From Klebsiella sp. BIGb0138 (GTDB lineage Bacteria > Pseudomonadota > Gammaproteobacteria > Enterobacterales > Enterobacteriaceae): DNA of 64,000 nucleotides. The translations under genes were made by a program, and so were the position numbers. Shown piece after piece: positions 1 to 11,643 of the stretch (position 1 is the stretch's first letter; every line of letters starts with the position of its first letter). The notes under the pieces were generated by a model. It searched no databases. It saw only the letters and a list, made by a program, of their open reading frames with translations, and was not told the origin of the DNA. The DNA is taken from positions 1 through 64,000 of the forward strand of contig NZ_SMCV01000003.1 of assembly GCF_004342285.1 (NCBI RefSeq), written 5' to 3'.

Positions 1-12
1 GAAAAATTCGGT

Positions 13-89
13 GGAGCGGTAGTTCAGTCGGTTAGAATACCTGCCTGTCACGCAGGGGGTCGCGGGTTCGAGTCCCGTCCGTTCCGCCA
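13..89 (+). tRNA. aspU: tRNA-Asp (GTC)
   Basis: A complete 77-nt tRNA with encoded CCA end. The acceptor arms GGAGCGG and CCGTTCC pair, the anticodon GTC lies at 47-49 and the T-arm contains GGGTTCGAGTCCC. It precedes dkgB, as aspU does at the end of rrnH in E. coli, so the bases before it are probably the 5S-tRNA spacer. The sequence is identical over all 77 nt to the copy at 9460-9536. Confidence 0.97.
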
Positions 90-95
90 CTTATT

Positions 96-128
96 AAAAG
101 CCCTGAGCATTTGCTCGGGGCTTTTTCT
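96..128 (+). terminator. Rho-independent terminator after aspU
   Basis: The arms at 96-109 and 112-125 form a near-perfect 14-bp stem (AAAAGCCC ... GGGCTTTT) closed by a very small loop and followed by a T-rich tract. It sits 7 nt after the tRNA, where the rRNA operon transcript should end. Confidence 0.9.
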
Positions 129-252
129 TTTCCTGCTGCTCTATTTTTGCTGATTTAGCAAAAATCCTCTGCATTTATCGATCTTTTTCCCCTGCGCCAC
201 ATCAACCATAATGGCCTCAATCAACCAACATTACGAAATAACGAGGAATTTT

Positions 253-1056
253 ATGGCAATCCCTGCATTTGGTCTTGGAACCTTCCGTCTGAAAGATGAT
301 GTCGTTATCGCATCGGTGAAAACGGCTCTGGAACTGGGATATCGCACGATCGATACCGCTCAGATTTATGATAACGAAGCCGCCGTCGGCCAGGCGATCG
401 CCGAGAGCGGCGTGGCGCGTGATGAGCTGTTTATCACCACCAAAATCTGGATTGAAAACCTGAGCAAAGACAAGCTGGTTGCGAGCCTGAAAGAGAGCCT
501 GCAGAAACTGCGTACGGAATATGTCGACCTGACGCTGATCCACTGGCCGTCACCGAATGATGCCGTCGCTGTCGAAGAGTTTATGCCGGCGCTGCTGGAA
601 GCAAAAAAACTGGGCCTGACCCGTCAGATTGGTATCTCTAACTTTACGATTCCGCTGATGGAGCGTGCTATCGCCGCCGTGGGCGCAGACAACATCGCCA
701 CCAACCAGATCGAGCTCTCCCCGTACCTGCAGAACCGCAAAGTGGTGGACTGGGCACGCGAGCACGGTATCCATATCACCTCTTACATGACGCTGGCTTA
801 TGGCAAGGCGCTGAAAGATGAAGTGATTGCCGGGATTGCGGCAAAACATAATGCGACACCGGCGCAGGTGATTCTGGCCTGGGCTATGGGAGAAGGCTAT
901 GCGGTCATTCCTTCATCAACCAAGCGTGACAATTTGGCCAGTAACCTGAAAGCTCAGGATCTGACGCTGGATGAGGCCGATCGTCAAGCGATAGCCGCGC
1001 TGGATTGCAACGATCGTCTGGTAAGCCCGGAAGGCCTGGCGCCTGAGTGGGACTGA
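253..1056 (+). CDS. dkgB: 2,5-diketo-D-gluconate reductase B (aldo/keto reductase)
   Basis: A 267-residue NADPH-dependent aldo/keto reductase that reduces 2,5-diketo-gluconate and also methylglyoxal and other small carbonyls in the cytoplasm. The sequence shows the AKR signature near the N-terminus ([14 protein letters not shown], with catalytic Asp and Tyr), then TTKIW (catalytic Lys), LIHWPSP (His) and the cofactor-binding IPSSTKR near the C-terminus. An upstream in-frame ATG at 211 exists, but the ATG at 253 follows GAGGAATTTT and gives the E. coli DkgB length. It stands alone between aspU and the convergent yafC. Identification is by close similarity to E. coli DkgB and by synteny. Confidence 0.95.
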   Translation: MAIPAFGLGTFRLKDDVVIASVKTALELGYRTIDTAQIYDNEAAVGQAIAESGVARDELFITTKIWIENLSKDKLVASLKESLQKLRTEYVDLTLIHWPSPNDAVAVEEFMPALLEAKKLGLTRQIGISNFTIPLMERAIAAVGADNIATNQIELSPYLQNRKVVDWAREHGIHITSYMTLAYGKALKDEVIAGIAAKHNATPAQVILAWAMGEGYAVIPSSTKRDNLASNLKAQDLTLDEADRQAIAALDCNDRLVSPEGLAPEWD

Positions 1057-1075
1057 TCGGATAGATCAGGATAAA

Positions 1076-1107
1076 TCCCGGCTGGCGTCGCGAAGGCGTT
1101 AGCCGGG
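1076..1107. repeat. REP-like palindrome between dkgB and yafC
   Basis: The arms at 1076-1086 and 1097-1107 pair over 11 positions, two of them G-U, around a 10-nt loop (CCCGGCT ... AGCCGGG). It lies between two convergent genes and has no T tract on either strand. It looks like an enterobacterial extragenic palindrome, and may also protect or terminate both transcripts. Confidence 0.5.
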
Positions 1108-1119
1108 AAGTTACCGATG

Positions 1120-2022
1120 CTACAGCTCCTGCGGGAGCTGTTTTACGTGCTCGCTCAGGAAGTCGATAAATGCCCTGATTCGCGTGCTGACCGCTCTGTC
1201 GCTGTAGTACACGGCGCTAAACGGCATCTCCACCGGCAGACGCTTCTCTGCCAGCAGTTCCACAAACTGCCCGTTAGCAATTTCCTGATCCACCATATAA
1301 TCTGACAAACAGGCAATGCCATTGCCCGCCAGACATAGCTGTTTGATGGTTTCCCCACTGTTCGACGAGATCCCACAGTTCACTTCCAACAGCTGGCCGT
1401 CGCAGCAGGAGACGGGCCAGGTATTCAGCGATGCCGGTTCGGTAAAGCCCAGACAGAGATGATCCTTGAGGTCGGCGACGTTTTTTGGCGTACCATGCTG
1501 AGCGAGATACTCCGGCGAGGCGACAATTTTCCGGTAGCTGTTGAAGAGCGGGCGAGCGCGCAGGCTGGAGTCCGTCAATGTGCCGGCACGGATGGCAACA
1601 TCAACCTTACGTTCGATCAAGTTAATGAAGGTTTCTGAAGAAACCAGCGCCAGAGTCATTTCCGGATAACGCTCGCGAAAAGGTTTCACCAGCGGCATCA
1701 GGAAATGCAGCATCACCGGCGTGGCGGCATCAACGCGCAACAATCCCCTCGGCGTCGTCCGGGTTTCCAGTAGTTCATTCTCCGCTGCCGCCATCTCCTG
1801 TAATACCCCCTGCATACGACGAAAATAGCGCTCTCCCTCCTCAGTCAGGCTGAGCTGGCGGGTTGTCCGGTTCAGCAGACTGACGCCCAGTTTTCCTTCC
1901 AGCTTTTTCACCGCCCGGCTGACGGCAGAATTTGCCTGTCCCAGTTGCTCTGCTGCCCGGCTGAAGCTGCCGCTTTCAACTACGGCGACAAAGATGGCAA
2001 TCTCTTCTGAAGTGGCTCTCAT
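1120..2022 (-). CDS. yafC: LysR-family transcriptional regulator YafC
   Basis: A 300-residue LysR-type regulator. Residues 1-60 form the winged helix-turn-helix ([24 protein letters not shown]), followed by the usual periplasmic-binding-like effector domain. Length and sequence match E. coli YafC, whose regulon is not well defined. AGGTG precedes the ATG. It is divergent from the MFS gene at 2127, with a 104-bp shared promoter region, so control of that efflux pump is a reasonable inference from LysR gene organisation. Confidence 0.9.
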   Translation of the reverse strand: MRATSEEIAIFVAVVESGSFSRAAEQLGQANSAVSRAVKKLEGKLGVSLLNRTTRQLSLTEEGERYFRRMQGVLQEMAAAENELLETRTTPRGLLRVDAATPVMLHFLMPLVKPFRERYPEMTLALVSSETFINLIERKVDVAIRAGTLTDSSLRARPLFNSYRKIVASPEYLAQHGTPKNVADLKDHLCLGFTEPASLNTWPVSCCDGQLLEVNCGISSNSGETIKQLCLAGNGIACLSDYMVDQEIANGQFVELLAEKRLPVEMPFSAVYYSDRAVSTRIRAFIDFLSEHVKQLPQEL

Positions 2023-2126
2023 TATTGCACCTGTAGCAAAATTATATTGAGACTTTGATAGTTTTTGTTATTTAAACATCGCTTCATACTACGTGTCATC
2101 TAAATCCTGATGATACGGAGTAAATT

Positions 2127-4215
<2,089 letters not shown>

Positions 4216-4226
4216 TAGAGGTATGT

Positions 4227-4250
4227 CAGGCCTGCCATGGGGCGGGCCTG
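4227..4250. repeat. Intergenic palindrome between yafD and yafE
   Basis: The arms 4227-4236 and 4241-4250 (CAGGCCTGCC / GGCGGGCCTG) pair over 10 positions with one G-U and a 4-nt loop. No T tract follows, so it is more likely a transcript-stabilising or attenuating hairpin than a full terminator. Confidence 0.4.
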
Positions 4251-4299
4251 TGTAAGCATGGTGCCGCCTTTATTATTCAAACAACCGAAGGACAACCCA

Positions 4300-5070
4300 A
4301 TGACAACACGCTCTCATCATGACAACGTCGAAAAGCAGTTTGGCTCGCAGGCAAGCGCTTACCTGACCAGCGCGGTCCATGCATCCGGACGCGATCTGCA
4401 ACGCCTGGCCGAGCGGCTGGCTGATTTCCCCCATGCGCATGTTCTGGATATGGGATGTGGCGCGGGTCATGCCAGTTTTACGGCGGCCGGGCAGGTGGCA
4501 AAGGTGACGGCCTATGATTTATCCAGCCAGATGCTGGAGGTTGTCGCCCAGGCCGCGCAGGATAAAGGTTTCTCGAATATTGTGACTCAGCAAGGTTATG
4601 CGGAAACGCTGCCTTTTGCGGATGCCAGCTTTGAGGTGGTGATAAGCCGCTATTCTGCTCACCACTGGCATGATGTGGGTCAGGCATTGCGGGAGGTAAA
4701 ACGCGTCCTGAAGCCTGGCGGGGTGATGATGATTATGGATGTGATGTCGCCCGGCCACCCGGTGCGCGATGTCTGGCTGCAAACGGTTGAAGCGCTGCGC
4801 GATACTTCCCATGTCCGCAACTACGCCAGCGGCGAGTGGCTGGCGCTGGCGAATGAGGCCGGGCTGGTTATCAATCATCTGTTGACCGACCGTCTGCCGC
4901 TGGAGTTTGCCTCGTGGGTGGCGCGGATGCGCACGCCGGCACCGCTGGTGGAGGCAATTCGCTTGTATCAGGAGAGTGCGTCCGCAGAGGTAAAAGCCTA
5001 TTTTGCCTTGCAGGAAGACGGCTCATTTACCAGCGATACGATTATGTTTGAAGCGCATAAAGCGGTATAA
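4300..5070 (+). CDS. yafE: YafE, SAM-dependent class I methyltransferase
   Basis: A 256-residue methyltransferase of the UbiE/COQ5-like class. The SAM-binding glycine motif is LDMGCGAGHASF at about residues 48-60, followed by an acidic residue (YDLS) at the end of strand 2 and the motif LPFADASFEVV. The substrate is unknown in E. coli too. The ATG at 4300 gives the E. coli length; the reading frame extends upstream to 4237, but that part is not conserved in the family as I recall it. Confidence 0.9.
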   Translation: MTTRSHHDNVEKQFGSQASAYLTSAVHASGRDLQRLAERLADFPHAHVLDMGCGAGHASFTAAGQVAKVTAYDLSSQMLEVVAQAAQDKGFSNIVTQQGYAETLPFADASFEVVISRYSAHHWHDVGQALREVKRVLKPGGVMMIMDVMSPGHPVRDVWLQTVEALRDTSHVRNYASGEWLALANEAGLVINHLLTDRLPLEFASWVARMRTPAPLVEAIRLYQESASAEVKAYFALQEDGSFTSDTIMFEAHKAV

Positions 5071-5075
5071 AGCAA

Positions 5076-5106
5076 AAAGGCACCGTTAAACGGTGCCTTT
5101 GTTTTT
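5076..5106. terminator. Bidirectional terminator between yafE and mltD
   Basis: A perfect 10-bp stem (5076-5085 AAAGGCACCG, 5091-5100 CGGTGCCTTT) with loop TTAAA is followed by GTTTTT on the plus strand and preceded by an A-run that supplies a T tail on the minus strand. It lies between the convergent ends of yafE and mltD. Confidence 0.9.
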
Positions 5107-5116
5107 ATCCGATGTA

Positions 5117-6484
5117 TCAGGAGTCCGGCCTGTCGCTGTTTTTCACAAACAGCGTCAGCTGATCGCCGGGTTTCAGATCGTCGGTGCCGCGGTTCCAGCG
5201 CATCACATCACGTGTGTTGACGCCATGACGTTTGGCAATGCTCGATAACGAGTCGCCTTTACGCACGCGATAGGTAATGCTATCGCTGTTGCTGGCAAGA
5301 CGTTCCGCGCTGCTTCCTGCGCCAATCACCAGGTTCTGGCCCACTTTCAGACCTGAACCACGCAAACCATTCCACTGCTGCAGATCTTTGGTCGATATGC
5401 CGAGCCGGGAAGCAATTCCGGAAATCGTATCGCCAGAACGCACCTTGTAGCTACGGCTGGTCAACGGCGTGTTGTCCGCCAGCTGGGTAGGCTGTACGGC
5501 GGCAATGTCACCTGAGGCCAAAGATTCACGCAGCTGAGCGGCATGCTTCTGTGGCACCATCACGTACTTTGGCCCGTTTGCACCGAGGGTAGAACCCTTG
5601 ACGCCGGCGTTGAACGTTTTCAGCTTGCCGACAGGCATGCCTGCCATATCCGCCAGCTGGCTAATATCAACCGGACTGTCGAGGCGCACGCGCGCCAGCG
5701 CACGGCTCTCGTCTGCCGTCGGCAGTCTTACGCCATAGCGCTTGCTGTTTTTGAGAATATCGCTCAAAGCCAGCATCTTAGGTACGTAGACCTTGGTTTC
5801 CCGTGGTAATGGCAGCGACCAGAAATCGGTGGGTTTCCCACGCGAACGGTTCGCTTTCATTGCTTTCAGTACCCGGCCTTCACCGCTATTGTACGCGGCG
5901 ACGGTTAATAACCAGTCACCGTCGAACATCTTGTTCAGACGCTGCATCATATCCAGCGCCGCCGTTGTAGAGGCGACGACATCACGACGCGCATCATAGC
6001 TGCGGGTCTGTTTTAAACCATAATTGCGCCCGGTGCTCGGAATGATCTGCCAGATGCCTGCGGCATTGGCGCCAGACGTTGCGTGCGGGTCAAAAGCGCT
6101 CTCCACTATGGGTAGTAATACCAGTTCCATTGGCATGTTACGTTTCTTAACTTGCCCGGCTATCCAGTACATATACGGCTCTGCCCGTAAAGTTACATCG
6201 TGGAGATAGCTCTTATTACGTAAATACTTCTGTTTTTGTTCGCGAATCCGGGGATTTTCCGGAATTCCCATCTTTAGCTCGTCGCCTATGGAAGTCCACA
6301 GATCCTGGTCTTGCGCGTAGAAGGTTCCATCATCTAACCAGCGCGCTTGACTTGTGAACTTACCTGCTTCCCCTTGACCAGCTGCAGAAAGGCTCTGTGC
6401 GTGCTGTTGGACGTTACCATCGTGCTTAGACGCCTGGCACCCCACCAGCAGGACGGAGGCGAGTAAAATCGCTCGTGCCTTCAT
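5117..6484 (-). CDS. mltD: Membrane-bound lytic murein transglycosylase D
   Basis: A 455-residue lipoprotein that cleaves the beta-1,4 bond of peptidoglycan with formation of 1,6-anhydro-muropeptides, acting in the periplasm. The N-terminus is a lipoprotein signal ending in LLVGC (lipidated Cys16). The SLT domain spans about residues 100-230, with catalytic Glu128 in IVESAFDP and the family motif AAGIWQI. Two LysM peptidoglycan-binding domains follow at about 345-390 and 402-448 (YKVRSGDTIS and YRVRKGDSLS). Length matches E. coli MltD. Confidence 0.96.
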   Translation of the reverse strand: MKARAILLASVLLVGCQASKHDGNVQQHAQSLSAAGQGEAGKFTSQARWLDDGTFYAQDQDLWTSIGDELKMGIPENPRIREQKQKYLRNKSYLHDVTLRAEPYMYWIAGQVKKRNMPMELVLLPIVESAFDPHATSGANAAGIWQIIPSTGRNYGLKQTRSYDARRDVVASTTAALDMMQRLNKMFDGDWLLTVAAYNSGEGRVLKAMKANRSRGKPTDFWSLPLPRETKVYVPKMLALSDILKNSKRYGVRLPTADESRALARVRLDSPVDISQLADMAGMPVGKLKTFNAGVKGSTLGANGPKYVMVPQKHAAQLRESLASGDIAAVQPTQLADNTPLTSRSYKVRSGDTISGIASRLGISTKDLQQWNGLRGSGLKVGQNLVIGAGSSAERLASNSDSITYRVRKGDSLSSIAKRHGVNTRDVMRWNRGTDDLKPGDQLTLFVKNSDRPDS

Positions 6485-6555
6485 GTGTGTGTCAATAGTT
6501 GCTTAAAAGACGAGCAAGAATAACGGTGAAGGCTACGAATGACAAGCGTTAAATG

Positions 6556-7311
6556 TCAGAAGTCATCTTTCTTTGACCTTAACCACGCAAATCGCTGTGC
6601 AGAGTGTTGCAAATTTGTTTCTTTTGAAATTTCTTTAATTAAATCATTATCATCTGTGCGTAGAAATATATTTATGCGGCGCTCATTTTTCAGAGTTACG
6701 GGGAGTGTTTTTTGTTTTTTCGCGCGTAACTCATTAACTTTATGATAGTAATCGCTTATATCCACATCATGAGGCAGGATACTCAAGGCAAACTTCATGT
6801 TTGCTAAAGTATACTCATGTGCGCAACAAATCAGAGTATCCTCAGGAAGGGCATTTATTTTCTTAAATGATTGATACATCTGCTCAGCCGTTCCTTCGAA
6901 CAGCCTGCCGCAGCCGCCGGAAAACATTGTATCGCCACAGAATAGATAAGGTGCGCTATAGAAACAGATGTGTCCTAAAGTGTGACCCGGCGTGGCAAAA
7001 ATAGAAAATTCGCGGCCCAAAATAGTCAGTCGATCGCCGTCGGCGACAAGGTGGGTCGTTCCCTTATCCTGGGTTTCTGCCGGTCCGTAAACAACGAGTC
7101 CGGGGAATTTTTCGCGCAGTTGTTTTACGCCGCCAACGTGATCGTGGTGGTGGTGGGTCAGCAGAATCGCTTCGGGTTGCCAGCGGTTAGCCTCTATGGC
7201 GGCCAGTACCGGCGCCGCTTCGCCGGGATCGACGATCAGACAACGGCCGTTATCCGCACTGAGAACCCAGATGTAGTTGTCCTGGAAGGCGGGAATGCTG
7301 ATAAGATTCAT
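6556..7311 (-). CDS. gloB: Hydroxyacylglutathione hydrolase (glyoxalase II)
   Basis: A 251-residue metallo-beta-lactamase-fold enzyme that hydrolyses S-lactoylglutathione to D-lactate and glutathione, the second step of methylglyoxal detoxification. The binuclear metal motif HHHHDH is at residues 53-58, with further ligands in TPGHTLGH and the Cys-Gly-Asp of FCGDTMF. Length equals the E. coli enzyme. It is divergent from yafS with only 33 bp between start codons. Confidence 0.95.
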   Translation of the reverse strand: MNLISIPAFQDNYIWVLSADNGRCLIVDPGEAAPVLAAIEANRWQPEAILLTHHHHDHVGGVKQLREKFPGLVVYGPAETQDKGTTHLVADGDRLTILGREFSIFATPGHTLGHICFYSAPYLFCGDTMFSGGCGRLFEGTAEQMYQSFKKINALPEDTLICCAHEYTLANMKFALSILPHDVDISDYYHKVNELRAKKQKTLPVTLKNERRINIFLRTDDNDLIKEISKETNLQHSAQRFAWLRSKKDDF

Positions 7312-7344
7312 AAATTACCTCTCAAAGCGTAGCGGAAGGTTACG

Positions 7345-8067
7345 ATGAAGCCGGCAAGGATACCTCAGACAGTTACAGCGCCAGAGCACTGGTCCAGTAT
7401 GCCCTGGGGCGAATACTATCGCGAATCGCTGGAACGGCAGATGAAACCGTGGCTGGCTAAATTATATGGCTTTCATTTACTTAAGATTGGCAATCTGAGC
7501 GCGGAAATCAATACGGAATCCTGTGCTATCTCGCATCAGGTGAACGTTTCTTTGCAGGGGAACCCTATTCAGGTGAAAGCCGACCCGCTACATCTGCCCT
7601 TTGCGGAAAAATCGGTCGATGCCTGCCTGCTGGCGCATACCTTGCCCTGGTGCAGCGACCCGCATCGTTTGCTGCGTGAAGCGGACAGGGTATTGATTGA
7701 TGACGGCTGGATGATTTTGACCAGCTTTAACCCCGTGAGCCTGATGGGGTTGCGTAAACTGGTGCCGGTATTGCGTAAAACCGCGCCCTACAATAGCCGG
7801 ATGTTTACGCTGATGCGCCAGCTGGACTGGCTGGCGCTGCTGAATTTTGAAGTGCTGCACCATGGCCGCTACCAGGTGCTGCCCTGGTCCAGGCACGGCG
7901 GTAAGTTGCTGAGTACTCATCTGCCGGCGCTGGGCTGTCTGCAGCTGATCGTCGCCCGTAAGCGTACGATCCCGCTGACCTTAAACCCGCTGAAATCAGG
8001 GAAAGCGAAAACGCCGCTACGGCAGACCGTTGGCGCCACGCAGCAGTGGCGCAACGGGGAGAATTAG
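7345..8067 (+). CDS. yafS: YafS, predicted SAM-dependent methyltransferase
   Basis: A 240-residue methyltransferase-like protein. The C-terminal half of the Rossmann fold is recognisable ([17 protein letters not shown] and [19 protein letters not shown]), while the N-terminal glycine-rich SAM loop is degenerate; this also holds for E. coli YafS, which has no assigned substrate. GGAAGG precedes the ATG. The stop codon overlaps that of the convergent rnhA by a few bases. Confidence 0.88.
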   Translation: MKPARIPQTVTAPEHWSSMPWGEYYRESLERQMKPWLAKLYGFHLLKIGNLSAEINTESCAISHQVNVSLQGNPIQVKADPLHLPFAEKSVDACLLAHTLPWCSDPHRLLREADRVLIDDGWMILTSFNPVSLMGLRKLVPVLRKTAPYNSRMFTLMRQLDWLALLNFEVLHHGRYQVLPWSRHGGKLLSTHLPALGCLQLIVARKRTIPLTLNPLKSGKAKTPLRQTVGATQQWRNGEN

Positions 8068-8531
8068 TTTTCCGCCTGGTAACCGATATCGCTCTGCGTC
8101 GGGTTAGAGGCGGCAGCACGAGCCAGCTCGTCGCAGCGTTCATTTTCCGGATGTCCGGCGTGGCCTTTGACCCACTCCCATTTAATTTGGTGCTGGCCGA
8201 GCGCGGTATCCAGGCGCTGCCAGAGATCGACATTCTTAACCGGTTTTTTGTCAGCGGTTTTCCAGCCGCGTTTTTTCCAGTTATGAATCCACTGGGTGAT
8301 CCCCTGGCGCACATACTGGCTATCGGTGCTGAGTATCACTTCGCACTGCTCTTTCAGCGCTTCCAGAGCGACAATTGCCGCCATCATCTCCATCCGGTTA
8401 TTGGTCGTGAGGTGATAACCCTGACTAAAGATTTTTTCCTTCCCGCGATAGCGTAAAATCGCACCGTAACCGCCGGGGCCTGGATTTCCCAGGCACGAAC
8501 CATCGGTGAAAATTTCTACCTGTTTAAGCAT
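8064..8531 (-). CDS. rnhA: Ribonuclease HI
   Basis: A 155-residue enzyme that degrades the RNA strand of RNA-DNA hybrids, removing primers and R-loops. The metal-binding acidic residues are visible: Asp10 ([15 protein letters not shown]), Glu in NNRMEMMA, Asp in STDSQYV and the C-terminal Asp in NERCDELAR; the handle region [15 protein letters not shown] is present. The frame extends upstream to 8642, but the ATG at 8531 gives the exact E. coli length and the conserved N-terminus. It is divergent from dnaQ, with 64 bp between the start codons. Confidence 0.97.
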   Translation of the reverse strand: MLKQVEIFTDGSCLGNPGPGGYGAILRYRGKEKIFSQGYHLTTNNRMEMMAAIVALEALKEQCEVILSTDSQYVRQGITQWIHNWKKRGWKTADKKPVKNVDLWQRLDTALGQHQIKWEWVKGHAGHPENERCDELARAAASNPTQSDIGYQAEN

Positions 8532-8595
8532 ATCTGGTAGACTTCCTGTAATTGAAATCGATATGTAAACGGCAAGTCTGACATAAATGACTGAT

Positions 8596-9327
8596 ATGAG
8601 CACTGCAATTACACGACAGATTGTTCTCGATACGGAAACCACCGGTATGAATCAGATCGGTGCGCATTACGAAGGACATAAGATCATCGAGATCGGTGCG
8701 GTGGAGGTGATTAACCGTCGCCTTACCGGCAACAACTTCCACGTTTATCTGAAGCCGGACCGGCTGGTGGATCCGGAAGCGTTCGGCGTTCACGGAATCG
8801 CCGATGAGTTCCTGATGGATAAACCGGTGTTTGCCGATGTGGCTGAAGAGTTTATGGACTATATCCGCGGCGCGGAACTGGTCATTCATAACGCGTCGTT
8901 CGATATCGGCTTTATGGATTATGAATTCAGCAAGCTGAATCGCGGTATTCCGAAAACCAATACCTTCTGCAAGGTAACCGATAGCCTCGCGCTGGCGCGG
9001 AAAATGTTCCCCGGCAAGCGTAACAGCCTCGATGCGCTGTGTTCACGCTATGAAATAGATAACAGCAAACGAACGCTGCACGGGGCGTTACTCGATGCCC
9101 AGATTCTGGCCGACGTTTATCTGATGATGACCGGCGGTCAGACGACGATGGCATTTTCGATGGAAGGCGAGGGGCAGCAGCAGACGGGAGAAATGGGAAT
9201 ACAGCGCGTTGTCCGTGCTGCCAGTAAATTGCGGGTGGTTTATGCCTCTGATGAAGAGATCGCGAACCATGAATCCCGCCTCGATCTGGTCCAAAAGAAG
9301 GGTGGCAGTTGCCTGTGGCGCGCCTGA
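8596..9327 (+). CDS. dnaQ: DNA polymerase III epsilon subunit (proofreading 3'-5' exonuclease)
   Basis: A 243-residue DEDDh exonuclease that proofreads for the replicative polymerase. Exo I is LDTETTG (Asp12, Glu14), Exo II is [14 protein letters not shown], and Exo III contains HGALLDAQI (His and Asp). The C-terminal [11 protein letters not shown] is the conserved tail that binds the alpha subunit. An ATG three codons upstream (8587) is possible; the start at 8596 matches E. coli. Confidence 0.97.
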   Translation: MSTAITRQIVLDTETTGMNQIGAHYEGHKIIEIGAVEVINRRLTGNNFHVYLKPDRLVDPEAFGVHGIADEFLMDKPVFADVAEEFMDYIRGAELVIHNASFDIGFMDYEFSKLNRGIPKTNTFCKVTDSLALARKMFPGKRNSLDALCSRYEIDNSKRTLHGALLDAQILADVYLMMTGGQTTMAFSMEGEGQQQTGEMGIQRVVRAASKLRVVYASDEEIANHESRLDLVQKKGGSCLWRA

Positions 9328-9402
9328 TTCGCTGGAATATGCGCTAAAAATAGCCGGGTGGGCGATTTTTGCAGCAAACGATTCAAAAGTGAAGAAAAAG
9401 CG

Positions 9403-9431
9403 TTGACGGCGTTACGGGGAGTCCGTAATAT
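9403..9431 (+). promoter_or_regulatory. Sigma-70 promoter of aspV
   Basis: A -35 box TTGACG (9403-9408) and a -10 box TAATAT (9426-9431) are separated by exactly 17 bp and followed by a GC-containing discriminator (TCGCCTCG), 28 nt before the tRNA. This is the expected form of a strong, stringently controlled tRNA promoter. Confidence 0.85.
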
Positions 9432-9459
9432 TCGCCTCGTTCCCAGGGGAACAGTAAGT

Positions 9460-9536
9460 GGAGCGGTAGTTCAGTCGGTTAGAATACCTGCCTGTCACGC
9501 AGGGGGTCGCGGGTTCGAGTCCCGTCCGTTCCGCCA
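9460..9536 (+). tRNA. aspV: tRNA-Asp (GTC)
   Basis: A 77-nt tRNA-Asp with anticodon GTC and encoded CCA, identical to the copy at 13-89. It directly follows dnaQ, as aspV does in E. coli, and has its own promoter and terminator. Confidence 0.97.
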
Positions 9537-9543
9537 CTATTCA

Positions 9544-9583
9544 GAAAGCCTGAATCAGCAATGATTCAGGCTTTCGTCGTTTT
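9544..9583 (+). terminator. Terminator after aspV
   Basis: A perfect 14-bp stem (9544-9557 and 9562-9575, GAAAGCC ... GGCTTTC) with the tetraloop GCAA is followed by a T-containing tail (GTCGTTTTA). Confidence 0.9.
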
Positions 9584-9914
9584 AGCCCCCCACCCATTTC
9601 CCTTATGCTTTCTATTAACAAAAAGTTAATAATCTAGGTGCAATTATTTAACATGTGATCAGTTTTGGTGCATGTAATGCACCGTTTTTGTGCGCTCGCC
9701 CTCTGGCATGGTCATTATCCGCTCCCCTAACGCAACAAAATCGTAATAATAAACCTGCCTTTATTCATGGCCTTATCCAGATATTTCAAATAATTTCCGA
9801 ACCAATAGATGATTGGTTCGGAAATTGCTTGATCTCTATGGTCTCAGGTACACATCTATATCAATAACTTATTGTTAATAAAACCAAAGAAATGATGAAA
9901 GCAGGCGAACCAAT
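9584..9914 (+). other. Intergenic region upstream of the gntR-ABC-ggt operon
   Basis: About 330 AT-rich bases without a convincing gene. It holds the operator palindrome at 9792-9826 and a third operator half-site just before the gntR start. No duplicated tRNA 3' end or integrase remnant is visible, although a tRNA-adjacent position would suit an integration site. Confidence 0.6.
9792..9826. promoter_or_regulatory. Probable GntR operator (15-bp inverted repeat)
   Basis: The perfect arms AATTTCCGAACCAAT (9792-9806) and ATTGGTTCGGAAATT (9812-9826) are separated by 5 bp. The core half-site CGAACCAAT recurs at 9906-9914, touching the start codon of the adjacent GntR gene. Dyad sites of this kind near a GntR gene usually bind its own product; that assignment is inference. 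Confidence 0.65.
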
Positions 9915-10649
9915 ATGGAAAAGGCGTCACCGTTTCTGGCAAATTCCAGCACTGCGCTGGAGCAACTGCGCGGGCTTATCAATCAGCATGAATCGACCCC
10001 AGGCGTACCGCTGCCCACCGAACGCGAACTTGCGGAGACGCTGGGCGTAGGGCGACGCGAGATTCGTCGGGCGCTGGACGTCCTGGAAGAGGAGGGGCGC
10101 ATCTGGCGCAAACAAGGGAAGGGCACCTTTATTGGGCCTGCGGCCCCCGTTGAGCCGCTGGTGCTTCAGGGGCTGGTGCAGCAAACCAATTTGCTGGAGG
10201 TCATGGAGGCGCGTCTGCAGCTCGAACCCGGACTGGCTCGCCTCGCAGCCCTGCGCGCTACCGGGGAAAATCTTGCGCTGATGCAGCGCCTGCTGGAACG
10301 GATTAATAAGGTCAGCCCTGACGATCGCGACCTTAACGAGCTGTGGGACAGCGCGTTTCATCGCGCCATTGCCGAAGCTGCCGGCAATCGTCTGCTGTTG
10401 GGCCTGTTTGACGCCATTGATGCCGTTCGCCGCGAACCGGGTTGGCAGCATTTACGCGAGCTGGCGCGTACGCCGGAACGCGTTAACAACTATAACTCTC
10501 ACCACCACGCCATCATCAACGCCATTATTCAACGCCAGCCCAATGAAGCTGCCGCCGCGATGCGCGAGCATCTGCTCTCCCTGCAAAATGCCCTGATCCA
10601 GGCCATTCATCTTGAGGACGATACACGCCATGACGACGATCCCCTTTAA
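9915..10649 (+). CDS. GntR-family regulator, FadR/FCD subfamily
   Basis: A 244-residue regulator. The winged helix-turn-helix occupies about residues 12-80 (PLPTERELAETLGVGRREIRRALDVLEEEG), followed by an all-helical FCD ligand-binding domain with the metal/ligand motif regions EARLQLEPGLA and DSAFHRAIAEAAGN. Family members sense small carboxylates or amino acids. It overlaps the first ABC gene by 20 bp, so it is the first gene of the transporter-ggt operon and probably its autoregulated local repressor (see operator at 9792-9826). No ortholog name is recognised. Confidence 0.85.
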   Translation: MEKASPFLANSSTALEQLRGLINQHESTPGVPLPTERELAETLGVGRREIRRALDVLEEEGRIWRKQGKGTFIGPAAPVEPLVLQGLVQQTNLLEVMEARLQLEPGLARLAALRATGENLALMQRLLERINKVSPDDRDLNELWDSAFHRAIAEAAGNRLLLGLFDAIDAVRREPGWQHLRELARTPERVNNYNSHHHAIINAIIQRQPNEAAAAMREHLLSLQNALIQAIHLEDDTRHDDDPL

Positions 10650-11643
10650 GGAAGCCGTGCCGGTACTGCGCCTGCAAAACCTCAACGTTAAATTCGCCGG
10701 TTCGCCGGTCAGCGTGCTGGACGGTATTTCCCTCACTGTCCAGGCGGGGGAAACGCTGGCGCTGGTGGGAGAGTCCGGCTGTGGGAAAAGCATCACCTCG
10801 CTGGCGCTGATGGGGCTGTTGCCCGCCAGCGCGCAAATTGTCAGCGGCGAGATGCAGTTTCGCCGCCACGATCTGCGCAAGCTGTCGCCGCGGGAATATG
10901 CCGATCTGCGGGGCAACGAGCTGGCGATGATTTTTCAGGAACCGATGACTTCGCTGAATCCCGCTTTCACCCTTGGCGATCAGCTAAGTGAAGCGGTGAT
11001 GCGCCACCAGAAGATGCCGCGCGCGGCAGCGATGAAAACCGCGCTGCAGATCCTGGAAAAAGTGCAGATCCCGGCGGCGGAAATGCGCCTGAAGGCGTAT
11101 CCCCATCAGCTCTCTGGCGGGATGCGCCAGCGGGTGATGATCGCCATGGCGTTAATTAACCATCCGCGGCTGCTTATCGCCGATGAGCCGACCACCGCGC
11201 TGGACGTCACGATCCAGGCGCAAATCCTGACGCTGTTGAATGACCTGAAAGCAGAGACCGGCACCGCGGTACTGATGATTACCCACGATTTAGGCGTGGT
11301 GGCGGAAGTCGCCCAGCAGGTCGCGGTGATGTATGCCGGACAGGTGGTGGAGCAGGGGAGCGTCGAGGCGATTTTCGCTGACCCGCAGCACCCTTATACC
11401 ATCGGTCTGATGGGGTCGATTCCCTCCCTCAGCGCCCGGAAAGGGGCGCTTTCGACTATCCCGGGCTCCGTACCGCTGCCGGAAGCGATGCCGAAAGGAT
11501 GTCGTTTTGCAAGCCGCTGCCCGTTCGCGCAGGTCCGCTGTCATGAGCAGAAGCCGCCATTACAGACCTTAGGCGCCAGCCACCAGGTCGCCTGTTTCCG
11601 TGCTCCGCTGGAGCAGCATATTGCGTTGGGAGAAATCGCATGA
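10630..11643 (+). CDS. Peptide-type ABC transporter ATPase (DppD/OppD-like)
   Basis: A 337-residue nucleotide-binding subunit. Walker A is GESGCGKS, the ABC signature LSGGMRQRV, Walker [13 protein letters not shown], and the C-terminus has the oligopeptide-transporter-specific domain with the Cys pair [11 protein letters not shown] that often binds an iron-sulfur cluster. The ATG at 10630 lies within the end of gntR; the earlier TTG at 10612 is unlikely. It should pair with the ATPase at 11640 to energise uptake. Confidence 0.9.
   Translation: MTTIPFKEAVPVLRLQNLNVKFAGSPVSVLDGISLTVQAGETLALVGESGCGKSITSLALMGLLPASAQIVSGEMQFRRHDLRKLSPREYADLRGNELAMIFQEPMTSLNPAFTLGDQLSEAVMRHQKMPRAAAMKTALQILEKVQIPAAEMRLKAYPHQLSGGMRQRVMIAMALINHPRLLIADEPTTALDVTIQAQILTLLNDLKAETGTAVLMITHDLGVVAEVAQQVAVMYAGQVVEQGSVEAIFADPQHPYTIGLMGSIPSLSARKGALSTIPGSVPLPEAMPKGCRFASRCPFAQVRCHEQKPPLQTLGASHQVACFRAPLEQHIALGEIA

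Noticed and set aside
9584-9914. Possible genomic-island junction at the tRNA-Asp gene
   Set aside because: No integrase, no duplicated tRNA 3' end beyond the two intact tRNA genes, and no phage genes were found.
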